In this document: one piece after another, positions 39,164 to 48,385 of the stretch
Position numbering within the stretch: the stretch's first letter is position 1
How the letters are laid out: every line of letters begins with the position of its first letter
Assembly: GCF_006442965.1 (NCBI RefSeq)
Contig: NZ_VFWX01000002.1
Location: 186,001-250,000, forward strand
Reading direction: 5' to 3'
DNA: 64,000 bases
From: Mesorhizobium sp. CU3
GTDB taxonomy: Bacteria > Pseudomonadota > Alphaproteobacteria > Rhizobiales > Rhizobiaceae
The notes under the pieces: generated by a model
Database searches by the model: none
Told to the model about the DNA's origin: nothing
What the model saw: only the letters and a program-made list of their open reading frames with translations
Program-made: the position numbers and the translations under genes

Positions 39164-40401
39164 CCGAAGAATTTTCGCGCCTTTTCCAGCGCCTCGGCCA
39201 AAGCATCCACCTCGGCTCTGGTATTATACATGCCGAACGATGCCCTGCATGTGGAGGTGACGCCGAAGCGTTTCAACAATGGTTGAGCGCAATGCGTGCC
39301 CGCGCGCACCGCGACGCCTTGCCGGTCGATCACCATCGACACGTCGTGCGCATGGATACCTTGCAATTCGAACGAGATGATGGCGCCCTTGCCGGGCGCG
39401 TCGCCGAAGATGCGCAGCGAGTTGATCGCCCGCAGACGCTCATGGGCGTAAGTCTTGAGGTCCGCCTCGTGCGCGGCAATGCGTTCGCGGCCGATTTTTT
39501 CCATGTAGTCCAGTGCCGCGCCCAGCCCGATCGCCTGCACGATCGGCGGCGTGCCGGCCTCGAAGCGGTGCGGCGGATCATTGTAGGTGACGATGTCTTC
39601 CGTCACCTCCTCGATCATCTCGCCGCCGCCCATGAAGGGTCGCATCTCTTCCAGCCTGTCCTTCTTGCCGTAGAGCACGCCGATGCCTGACGGACCGTAG
39701 ACCTTGTGGCCGGTGAAGACGAAGAAATCACAATCGAGGTCCTGCACGTCGATCGGCATGTGCACGGCGCTCTGGCTGCCATCGACCAAAACCGGAACTC
39801 CACGCGCATGCGCGATGCGCACGATCTCCTTGATCGGCGTCACCGTGCCCAGCGCGTTGGACATCTGGGTGATGGCGACCAGCTTGGTGCGGCTGGTCAG
39901 CCGCTTTTCGAATTCCTCGATGTGGAAGGCACCGAGATCGTCGACCGGCACCCAGACCAGCTTGGCGCCCTGCCGTTCGCGGATGAAATGCCACGGCACG
40001 ATGTTAGAGTGGTGCTCCATGATCGACAGCACGATTTCGTCGCCCTCGGCGATCCGCGGCATGCCGTAGCCGTAAGCAACCGTGTTGATCGCCGCGGTGG
40101 TGTTGGAGGTGAAGACGATGTTGTCGGTGCTCGGCGCGTTGAGGAAGCGCTGCACGGACTTGCGCGCATTCTCATAGGCGTCGGTCGCGGCATTGGACAA
40201 GAAATGCAGGCCGCGATGAACGTTGGCGTATTCCTGGGAGTAGGCGTGCTGGATGGTGTCCAGCACCACCTGCGGCTTCTGCGCCGAGGCGCCATTGTCG
40301 AGATAGACCAGCTTCTTGCCGTAGACTTCTCGCGACAGGATCGGGAAATCGCGGCGGATCGCCTCGACATCGTAAGGGGTGGTTTCGATCTTCTGGTCCA
40401 T
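39160..40401 (-). CDS. sufS: cysteine desulfurase SufS
   Basis: A 413-residue group II cysteine desulfurase, PLP-dependent, which donates sulfur as persulfide. The PLP lysine is in FTGHKVYGPSGIG and the catalytic cysteine in RAGTHCAQPLL. HHSNIVPWH and VDGSQSAVHMP are typical of SufS. The ATG at 40401 (MDQKIETTPYD) was chosen; a TTG seven codons earlier is less likely. It is the second desulfurase gene of this operon; the first is the NifS/IscS-type gene at 44528. A 50-bp palindromic repeat separates it from sufD. Confidence 0.96.
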   Translation of the reverse strand: MDQKIETTPYDVEAIRRDFPILSREVYGKKLVYLDNGASAQKPQVVLDTIQHAYSQEYANVHRGLHFLSNAATDAYENARKSVQRFLNAPSTDNIVFTSNTTAAINTVAYGYGMPRIAEGDEIVLSIMEHHSNIVPWHFIRERQGAKLVWVPVDDLGAFHIEEFEKRLTSRTKLVAITQMSNALGTVTPIKEIVRIAHARGVPVLVDGSQSAVHMPIDVQDLDCDFFVFTGHKVYGPSGIGVLYGKKDRLEEMRPFMGGGEMIEEVTEDIVTYNDPPHRFEAGTPPIVQAIGLGAALDYMEKIGRERIAAHEADLKTYAHERLRAINSLRIFGDAPGKGAIISFELQGIHAHDVSMVIDRQGVAVRAGTHCAQPLLKRFGVTSTCRASFGMYNTRAEVDALAEALEKARKFFG

Positions 40402-40440
40402 CACAAGCTCTTTTCGAGGCAACGCCTCGCTCCGTCACCA

Positions 40441-40490
40441 CCCCTCATCCGGCCCTCCGGGCCACCTTCTCCCCGTGAACGGGGAGAAGG
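40441..40490. repeat. short GAGGGG-type palindrome inside the SUF operon
   Basis: CCCCTCATCCGGCCCTCCGG followed by GCCACCTTCTCCCCGTGAAC and GGGGAGAAGG. CTTCTCCCC-GTGAAC-GGGGAGAAG is a perfect 9-bp stem. It lies between sufD and sufS, where it could modulate the levels of the downstream genes. Confidence 0.75.
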
Positions 40491-40497
40491 AAAGGCG

Positions 40498-41769
40498 CTA
40501 GCCGTGCGTCGAAAACCAGCCGTCGAGCCGCTCTTCGAGCGCCTCGACCAGCGCCTCGTCGTCCAGTTCCTCGATCACTTCGGCGACGAAAGCCTTCACC
40601 AGGAGACCCCGCGCGCTCTTCTCGTCGATGCCGCGCGCCATCAGGTAAAACAGATGGTTGTGGTCGATCTCGGTGACCGTCGCGCCATGGCCGCAGACCA
40701 CGTCGTCGGCGAAGATCTCCAGCTCCGGCTTGGTCGAGAACTCGCCGTCGTCCGACAGAAGCAGCGTGTTGCAGGCCATCTTGGCGTTGGTCTTCTGCGC
40801 ATATTGATGCACGTTGATGCGGCCCTGGAACACGCCGCGCGCCTTGCCGGTCACCACGTTGCGGATCACTTCCGTCGAGGTCGTGTGCGGCACGGCGTGG
40901 TCGAGCACCATCGTGGTGTCGGTATGCGTGTCGCCGGCCAGGAGGTTGATGCCGCGCAGCTTGAAGTCGGCGCCTTCGCCGGTCGTCCTGACGACGATTT
41001 CCTGGCGAACCAGCTTGCCGCCGGCGTTCATCACGAACAGCGTCAGCTTCGCGTCCTTGCCGATATGCGCCTTGAACTGGGCGAGATGCGTGGCCGTCTC
41101 CGGCTGCTCCTGCACGATAAGCCAGGTCACCTCGGCGCCGTCGCCGACCACGAGCTGACTGACCGAAGAGACCAGCGCATCGCCGCCCTCGCCCGTCTGG
41201 CGCTCGACGATGATGGCTTTGGCGCCGGCGCCAACCTTGGTCAAAAGCCGCACATGCGCCTGTCCGCCGGCCTGCAGGTTCTGCAATTCGATCGGCTTGT
41301 CCAGCGCCGTGCCATCGGCGATCTCGACGAAATAGCCGTCGGCGACGAAGGCCGTGTTCAGCGCGCCGATCGCGTCGTCCGTGCCATAAGGATCGAGCCC
41401 GGGCGCGACGCTGCCGTCGGTCAGCTTTTCCGACAGGCGCTGTATCGTGACGCCTTCAACCTCCGGCAGTTTTGTCTGCGAGACGCCGTTCAGCACCGGC
41501 AAAACGGCTGACCCTTCGAGAATTGGCGCCAGCGCCTTGGCGACAGCGTCGGCCTCGAATGCCGGCACCGACGTCAGCAGCCTGCGCAAATCCGTATAGT
41601 GCCAGGATTCGACGCGGCGCGTCGGCAGGCCGTGCTTGATCGCCTCGATGGCATCGTCGCGCTTGACCATCACCGCGCCGTCGCCCGGCAGCAGCGACAG
41701 CCGCTCGCCGAAAGCGTCGATCAGCGCCGTCTCGGCCAAGGTCCGCTGGGGCTGTGCATGCATGTTCAT
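40498..41769 (-). CDS. sufD: Fe-S cluster assembly protein SufD
   Basis: A 423-residue beta-helix protein of the SufBC2D scaffold. The conserved core is present: GRINVHQYAQKTNAKMACNTLLLSDD-type helix segments, ADDVVCGHGATVTEIDHNHLFYLMARG with the functional His, and RGLLVKAFVAEVIEEL. The ATG at 41769 (MNMHAQPQRTLAE) follows GAGGCAAAAGTC and is preferred over an ATG at 41793, which lacks a ribosome site. The gene begins 25 bases after sufC. Cytoplasmic. Confidence 0.94.
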   Translation of the reverse strand: MNMHAQPQRTLAETALIDAFGERLSLLPGDGAVMVKRDDAIEAIKHGLPTRRVESWHYTDLRRLLTSVPAFEADAVAKALAPILEGSAVLPVLNGVSQTKLPEVEGVTIQRLSEKLTDGSVAPGLDPYGTDDAIGALNTAFVADGYFVEIADGTALDKPIELQNLQAGGQAHVRLLTKVGAGAKAIIVERQTGEGGDALVSSVSQLVVGDGAEVTWLIVQEQPETATHLAQFKAHIGKDAKLTLFVMNAGGKLVRQEIVVRTTGEGADFKLRGINLLAGDTHTDTTMVLDHAVPHTTSTEVIRNVVTGKARGVFQGRINVHQYAQKTNAKMACNTLLLSDDGEFSTKPELEIFADDVVCGHGATVTEIDHNHLFYLMARGIDEKSARGLLVKAFVAEVIEELDDEALVEALEERLDGWFSTHG

Positions 41770-41794
41770 GACTTTTGCCTCGACCGCCCCCATC

Positions 41795-42550
41795 TCACGC
41801 GGCTTCGCCGATCACGCCGGCATAGCCGTTGGCCTCGAGATCGAGCGCCAGCGACTTGTCGCCCGACTTGATGACCTGGCCCTTGTAGAGCACGTGCACC
41901 GAGTCCGGCACGATGTGCTCCAAGAGGCGCTGGTAGTGGGTGATGACGACGATGGCGCGCTCCGGCGAACGCAGCGCGTTGACGCCGTCCGAGACGATCT
42001 TCAGCGCGTCGATGTCGAGGCCGGAATCGGTCTCGTCGAGCACGCAGAGTTTTGGCTCCAAGAGCTTCATCTGCAGGATCTCGGCGCGCTTCTTCTCGCC
42101 GCCGGAGAAGCCGACATTGAGCGGCCGCTTCAGCATGTTGATGTCCATGCTGAGCGAGGCGGCGGCTTCCTTCACGCGCTTGAGGAATTCCGGCACCTTC
42201 AGTGGCTCCTCGCCGCGCGCCTTGCGCTGCTCGTTCATCGCCACCTTCAGGAATTCCATGGTCGCCACGCCCGGTATCTCCATCGGGTACTGGAAGGCGA
42301 GGAAGATGCCGGCGGTGGCGCGCTCGGCCGGATCCATCTCCAGGATCGACTGGCCGTTATAGAGGATGTCGCCCTCCGTCACCTCATAGTCCTCGCGGCC
42401 GGCGAGGATATAGGACAGCGTCGACTTGCCAGAGCCGTTCGGGCCCATGATGGCGGCGACTTCGCCAGCCTTTACCGTCAGGTTCAAGCCGCGGATGATT
42501 TCGGTTCCGTCGTCGACGATGCGGGCGTGCAGGTTCTTGATCTCAAGCAT
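41795..42550 (-). CDS. sufC: Fe-S cluster assembly ATPase SufC
   Basis: A 251-residue ABC-type ATPase of the SUF scaffold. Walker A is MGPNGSGKSTLS near residues 34-45, the ABC signature is FSGGEKKRAEILQM, Walker B is LCVLDETDSGLDID, and the H-loop is VVITHYQRLLEH. It drives conformational change in SufB-SufD during cluster assembly. It lies 33 bases after the small membrane gene. Length and motifs are complete. Confidence 0.97.
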   Translation of the reverse strand: MLEIKNLHARIVDDGTEIIRGLNLTVKAGEVAAIMGPNGSGKSTLSYILAGREDYEVTEGDILYNGQSILEMDPAERATAGIFLAFQYPMEIPGVATMEFLKVAMNEQRKARGEEPLKVPEFLKRVKEAAASLSMDINMLKRPLNVGFSGGEKKRAEILQMKLLEPKLCVLDETDSGLDIDALKIVSDGVNALRSPERAIVVITHYQRLLEHIVPDSVHVLYKGQVIKSGDKSLALDLEANGYAGVIGEAA

Positions 42551-42583
42551 TTTCGTTCCGTTCCAAGAAATTTCCGTTCAAAT

Positions 42584-42819
42584 TCAATGCCAGCGCCAGC
42601 GCCACTCGCCGTCGGTCTTGGCCTTGATGAGCGGGATGATTGCGACGGTCAGGGCAAGGACAGCCAGGACTGCCAGCCACTCGGGCGCGCCCGCCGCGAG
42701 AAGGCCCGTCAAGGCGGCCACGGCGATCAGGATGAAGACCACCACAAAAGCCCAACCCTTCCAGTTGTCGGGCGTCGCGCCATAGCCGAAACGTTTCGGC
42801 CTGAACCATTTATCTCCGG

Positions 42820-42823
<4 letters not shown>
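42584..42823 (-). CDS. small two-helix membrane protein within the SUF operon
   Basis: A 79-residue protein beginning [20 protein letters not shown]. It has two predicted membrane helices (about residues 24-44 and 49-67) and a basic/aromatic C-terminal end ([11 protein letters not shown]). Its ATG overlaps the sufB stop as ATGA, so it is translated directly after sufB, and sufC follows. No known SUF component matches it. It might tether the assembly machinery to the membrane, but that is a guess. Coding is supported by overlap, codon pattern and clean helices. Confidence 0.75.
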
Positions 42824-44346
<1,523 letters not shown>

Positions 44347-44527
44347 AAGCGTTCTCCATCCACGCCGGGGTCAAGGCCCGACAGTTTTCAAACTATGGCA
44401 CCGCGAGAACCATGAAGGCTCCAGCGGAGTAAGTTCCATATAGTGCGTGTCCGCCGGAAATTCACCCGGCCAGGACAAAACGCACGGCTCTACCAGGCCA
44501 AATAGCCTGAATTCTTCTTTGCCGCCG

Positions 44528-45688
44528 TCAGGCGGCTTGTTCCTTGCCAGCCCGGCGTCCGGCAATGCCCGCCAGTGCCGACCTGAACACCGCGATGTCC
44601 TCGGCGCCGGTCGCGCGGCCGATCGAGACGCGCAATGCGCCGAGGCTGTCGCCGAAACCCATCGCCTTCAGCACATGGCTCGGCCCGACTTTTCCCGACG
44701 AGCAGGCCGAGCCCGCCGACAATGCGACTCCGGCAAGATCGAAAGCGATCTGCGCCGTCTCGGCCTTGACGCCGGGAATAGCGAAGAATGTCGTGTTGGC
44801 AAGCCTGGAAGCGCCATTTCCGAAGATTTCCGCGTCCGGAACGAGTTCCGATACGATGGCCTCGATCTCATCGCGGCGGCGAGCGACGGCCGCGATGCCG
44901 TCCAAGCCCGCGAGCGCCGCCCGCGCCGCGGCGCCGAAACCGGCAATGCCGGCAATGTTTTCGGTGCCGGCGCGGTGCCCCTTTTCCTGGCCGCCGCCAT
45001 TGATCAGCGGCTTCGGCATCATCAGGTCGGACGCGGCGACGATGGCGCCAACGCCCTTCGGGCCGCCGATCTTGTGCGAGGACAGGATCAGATAGTCGGC
45101 ATAAGGGACTGACATATCGAGCGGAATCCGCCCCGCGGCCTGCACGGCATCGACGACCAGCACCCCGCCAGCCGCCTTGACGATCGCGGCGATGCGCTCG
45201 ATCGGCTGGATGACGCCGGTCTCGTTGTTGGCGGCGTGCATCGCCACCAGCGGCAGGCCGGCGGCCTTGTCATGCGAGGCCAAAGCGGCGGCCAGCGCGT
45301 CGAGATCGGCAATGCCGTTGCAATCGACGCCTATCTTCGTCACCTGCGCCGGCGGGAAGCGCCCGCCGCCCAGGATGCAGGGATGATCGGCCGCCGAAAC
45401 GTAGAGATGGCTCATGCGCACGGTGCCGCGCCCCATCTCCCAGTCGGGCGTCAATAGCGTCGAGGCAGCTTCCGTCGCGCCGGAGGCGAAGACGACGTGC
45501 TCGGGCCTGGCGTTGACCAGCCTTGCCACGTCGCGGCGCGCATCCTCGACCAGACGGCGCGCCGCGCGGCCCTCGGAATGCACTGAGGAGGCATTGGCGG
45601 CTTCGAGCGCACCGACCATCGCCGTCCGCGCTTCCGCAAGGAGCGGCGCGCTGGCGTTGTAGTCGAGATAGGCGCGGGTTGCGGCCAT
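44528..45688 (-). CDS. NifS/IscS-type cysteine desulfurase heading the SUF operon
   Basis: A 386-residue group I cysteine desulfurase. PLP lysine in LSSHKIGGPKGVG near residue 200, histidine in AMHAANNETGV, and catalytic cysteine in SAGSACSSGKVGPSHVL near residue 325 with the long flexible loop of IscS/NifS types. It starts MAATRAYLDYNASAP. As the first gene upstream of sufB, it gives this operon two different desulfurases, a pattern known in rhizobia (sufS2). It probably supplies sulfur for clusters and perhaps tRNA thiolation. An Irr-like palindrome lies about 134 bases upstream. Confidence 0.95.
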   Translation of the reverse strand: MAATRAYLDYNASAPLLAEARTAMVGALEAANASSVHSEGRAARRLVEDARRDVARLVNARPEHVVFASGATEAASTLLTPDWEMGRGTVRMSHLYVSAADHPCILGGGRFPPAQVTKIGVDCNGIADLDALAAALASHDKAAGLPLVAMHAANNETGVIQPIERIAAIVKAAGGVLVVDAVQAAGRIPLDMSVPYADYLILSSHKIGGPKGVGAIVAASDLMMPKPLINGGGQEKGHRAGTENIAGIAGFGAAARAALAGLDGIAAVARRRDEIEAIVSELVPDAEIFGNGASRLANTTFFAIPGVKAETAQIAFDLAGVALSAGSACSSGKVGPSHVLKAMGFGDSLGALRVSIGRATGAEDIAVFRSALAGIAGRRAGKEQAA

Positions 45689-45821
45689 TTTCGCTCAGTT
45701 CGTCCTTCCGGCAGCTATCCCGCGAGGATAGCGCGTTATTTCCTTGAAATTGCAAGGCAAGCCGTCCTATCTACCCGGCTTGCGGCGCGGGCGGCCTGAC
45801 CATCGGGTTTCGGCTGCCCAG

Positions 45822-45838
45822 TTTTGAACAATTCTAAA
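45822..45838. promoter_or_regulatory. candidate Irr-binding iron control element (ICE)
   Basis: TTTTGAA-CAA-TTCTAAA is a 17-base palindrome with one mismatch to TTTAGAA-N3-TTCTAAA, the ICE-like motif recognised by the iron regulator Irr in rhizobia. It lies between the SUF operon and the divergent hydrolase gene. Rhizobial suf operons are known iron-responsive targets, so control of the operon is the likely role. Confidence 0.6.
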
Positions 45839-45930
45839 CTAGCTTCTAGGAAGACGCTTGCCCGGCGTCAAGGCCGCAGAGGCCAGGGAAGTTCCGGGCT
45901 CGCGCCTTTGTATGCCACGTGGAGTGTTTT

Positions 45931-46605
45931 ATGCCTGAGGTCATTTTCGCAGGTCCGGCCGGTCGCCTGGAAGGACGTTACCAGCCTTCTAAGGAAAAGA
46001 GCGCGCCGATCGCCATCGTGCTGCATCCGCACCCGCAATTCGGCGGCACGATGAACAACAAGATCGTCTATGACCTCTTCTACATGTTCCAGAAGCGCGA
46101 TTTCACCACGCTGCGCTTCAATTTCCGCGGCATCGGCCGCAGCCAGGGCGAGTTCGACCACGGCACCGGCGAATTGTCGGACGCGGCGGCAGCACTCGAC
46201 TGGGTGCAGTCGCTGCATCCGGATTCCAAGAGCTGCTGGGTTGCCGGCTATTCGTTCGGCTCATGGATCGGCATGCAGCTTCTGATGCGCCGTCCCGAGA
46301 TCGAGGGCTTCATCTCGGTTGCCCCGCAGCCCAACACCTATGATTTCTCGTTCCTGGCCCCCTGCCCGTCGTCCGGCCTGATCATCCATGGCGACGCCGA
46401 CAAGGTGGCGCCGCCCAAGGATGTGCAAGGCCTGGTCGACAAGCTGCACACGCAAAAGGGCATCACCATCACGCAGAAGACCATCCCCGGCGCCAACCAC
46501 TTCTTCGCCAACGATTCCGAGCTGCTGATCCAGGAGTGCGCCGACTATCTCGACCGGCGCCTGGCCGGCGAGCTCGCCGATCCGCGGCCGAAGCGGCTGC
46601 GTTAA
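45931..46605 (+). CDS. alpha/beta hydrolase (UPF0227-like/dienelactone hydrolase-related)
   Basis: A 224-residue alpha/beta hydrolase. It starts MPEVIFAGPAGRLEGRYQPS and contains LHPHPQFGGTMNNKIVY, a typical opening of this rhizobial family with paired histidines, then FNFRGIGRSQGEFDHG. The nucleophile serine is in VAGYSFGSWIGM near residue 106. The acid is in IHGDADKVAPP and the histidine in IPGANHFFAND. The ATG at 45931 follows GTGGAGTGTTTT. No signal peptide. Substrate unknown. It diverges from the SUF operon. Confidence 0.9.
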   Translation: MPEVIFAGPAGRLEGRYQPSKEKSAPIAIVLHPHPQFGGTMNNKIVYDLFYMFQKRDFTTLRFNFRGIGRSQGEFDHGTGELSDAAAALDWVQSLHPDSKSCWVAGYSFGSWIGMQLLMRRPEIEGFISVAPQPNTYDFSFLAPCPSSGLIIHGDADKVAPPKDVQGLVDKLHTQKGITITQKTIPGANHFFANDSELLIQECADYLDRRLAGELADPRPKRLR

Positions 46606-46720
46606 CGCCTGCGCAGCCTTTTTGCGCTGACCCACATGGCACGGCCTGCCTGCCATGTGGCGCGGCTTGACCGAACGGTGCACAATACCGTTCGGAAAGC
46701 CGAAGAAGGCGTGAAAGACG

Positions 46721-47377
46721 ATGTACCAACCGCCCCATTTCAAGGAAACGCGGCTCGAGGTCCTGCACGGGCTGATGCGGGCGCATCCGCTCGGGCTACT
46801 CATCTCCAATGGCGAGGAAGGACCGGTCGCCAACGCCGTCCCTTTCCTGCTTGATGCCGATATCGGACCGCATGGCCGGCTGCGCGCGCATCTCGCCAAG
46901 GCCAATCCGCAATGGCGGCTTCTGGCCGACAATCCGGCATCGCCGGTGCTGATTGTGTTCCAGGGCGCCGACGCCTATGTGACGCCGTCCTGGTATGAGA
47001 CCAAACGCGAGACGGGCAAGGTCGTGCCGACCTGGAACTACGCCATCGTCCAGGTGCGCGGCACGGTCCGGGTGATCGAGGATGGCGCGTGGATCGCCGA
47101 GCAAATCACCGAATTGACGGCTTCTCAGGAGGGCAGACGCTCGGCGCCATGGGCTGTGACCGATGCGCCGGCGGCCTACATCCAGTCGCAGATCAAGGGC
47201 ATTGTCGGGCTGGAAATCGCCATCACCGCCATCGACGGCAAATGGAAGGTTAGCCAGAACCGGCCGGTCGCCGACCGCGTCGGCGTTGCCGAGGGCCTGG
47301 ATGGCGAAGCTTCCAATCCGGTGGCGCCCGACATGGCCGGCATGGTGCGCGCCTGGGGCGGCCTCGACGGGAACTAG
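46721..47377 (+). CDS. PaiB-like FMN-binding negative transcriptional regulator
   Basis: A 218-residue protein of the PaiB/FMN-binding split-barrel family. It starts MYQPPHFKETRLEVLHGLMR. It has the flavin-site pieces GLLISNGEEGPVANAVPFLLD, LIVFQGADAYVTPSWYETK and VVPTWNYAIVQVRG, then a C-terminal KGIVGLEIAI helix. Bacillus PaiB represses sporulation and protease genes, but alphaproteobacterial members probably act as flavin or heme-type enzymes, and true DNA binding is not shown. Its stop TAG is the end of the adjacent repeat. Confidence 0.9.
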   Translation: MYQPPHFKETRLEVLHGLMRAHPLGLLISNGEEGPVANAVPFLLDADIGPHGRLRAHLAKANPQWRLLADNPASPVLIVFQGADAYVTPSWYETKRETGKVVPTWNYAIVQVRGTVRVIEDGAWIAEQITELTASQEGRRSAPWAVTDAPAAYIQSQIKGIVGLEIAITAIDGKWKVSQNRPVADRVGVAEGLDGEASNPVAPDMAGMVRAWGGLDGN

Positions 47378-47477
47378 AGCGTTTCACCGTTTCATAGAAA
47401 CGGCGAACCGCTCTATCTCTTTGTTTCGACGCAATTCCGGACGGAAAACCGCTCACACTTTTCCTGGAATTGCTCTA
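47375..47477. repeat. two-hairpin intergenic repeat, copy A2 (inverted)
   Basis: Runs from TAGAGCGTTTCACCG to GGAATTGCTCTA and is the reverse of the 19174 copy, about 90% alike. The TAG at the left end is the stop of the PaiB-like gene and the CTA at the right end is the stop of the convergent PAP2 gene. Confidence 0.9.
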
Positions 47478-48344
47478 AGCCTGCGGCTTGTTAGATGCCG
47501 TCTCTTCGGCGGAACGAGCCTGCCTGGCGATTGACGCCCTGACATTCGGCGGATCGGACCATCCCAGCCGGAACGTACTCTTGCGCACCGGCAGCTTGGC
47601 TTGCGTCTGCCTGAAGATGAAACCCAACCGCGCGAAGACCAGTCCGGAGGCGACGGCGAAAGCGAGCCCCAAGCCGAAGCCGGCGACAGTGTCGCTCGGA
47701 TAATGCGCGCCGACGAAGACGCGTGTCGAAGCGATGCAGGCGGTGACGATCAGCGCGATGTACCAGCGCCGGGGGAAAAGCAGCAGCAGGACGCCGAAGA
47801 CGGCGCCCATCGTCGTGGCATGCCCCGAGGGAAAGCCGGCAAAGCGCGCATCCATGGCGAAGGGGTGCAGCGACAACACGCCGTAGCTGTCGAAATAGAG
47901 CGGCCGCGCCCGGCCGATGCCGTATTTGACCAGGTTGACCGCCAGGCCGGACAAGCCCACCGCGCAAAGCACCAGGAACGCAAAACAGGTCCAGTTGTAG
48001 ACGAGCATGCGGCCATCCCTCGACAGGCCTCGCCAATCCGTCAGGTTGGCGGCGACCAGGCAGAGCGCCGCCGGGATGAGATACCAGCCGCCCAGACCGA
48101 ATTGCGTGAAGAAGTCGGTCAAGCGCACGAAGCCCGGCCACCATTCGCCGCGCATCTCGCCAGCACCTGTGTCGAGGCGCAGGAACACCGCCGTCGTGAG
48201 CATGGCCCAGGCAAGCAGCCAGACGACCCACAAAATCCGTGGATAGCGTGCCGGCCGCACGGCAAAGCGGCGCTTCACGATCCGCATCGTGTCGGTGAAA
48301 TTGCCGAGCGAGCGGCGATAGAGGCTGAGGGGCGCGGCGGACAT
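47475..48344 (-). CDS. PAP2-family membrane phosphatase
   Basis: A 289-residue protein with about six transmembrane helices and the acid phosphatase triad: KYGIGRARP (K-x6-RP, residues 140-148), PSGH (172-175) and TRVFVGAHYPSD (R208, H214, D218). Such enzymes dephosphorylate lipid A, undecaprenyl pyrophosphate or phosphatidic acid on the periplasmic face. It is directly upstream-paired with a GT39 transferase (42 bases between them), which suggests envelope glycolipid work. Substrate unproven. The start at 48344 (MSAAPLSLYRRS) is the only good one; a later Met at residue 20 is possible. Confidence 0.9.
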   Translation of the reverse strand: MSAAPLSLYRRSLGNFTDTMRIVKRRFAVRPARYPRILWVVWLLAWAMLTTAVFLRLDTGAGEMRGEWWPGFVRLTDFFTQFGLGGWYLIPAALCLVAANLTDWRGLSRDGRMLVYNWTCFAFLVLCAVGLSGLAVNLVKYGIGRARPLYFDSYGVLSLHPFAMDARFAGFPSGHATTMGAVFGVLLLLFPRRWYIALIVTACIASTRVFVGAHYPSDTVAGFGLGLAFAVASGLVFARLGFIFRQTQAKLPVRKSTFRLGWSDPPNVRASIARQARSAEETASNKPQA

Positions 48345-48385
48345 GGGCGCGATCTATAGAGGCGTTCTACGCGCAGGGCTATTGT

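Noticed and set aside
39706..41511. 601-codon plus-strand open frame
   Set aside because: Antisense shadow of sufS and sufD.
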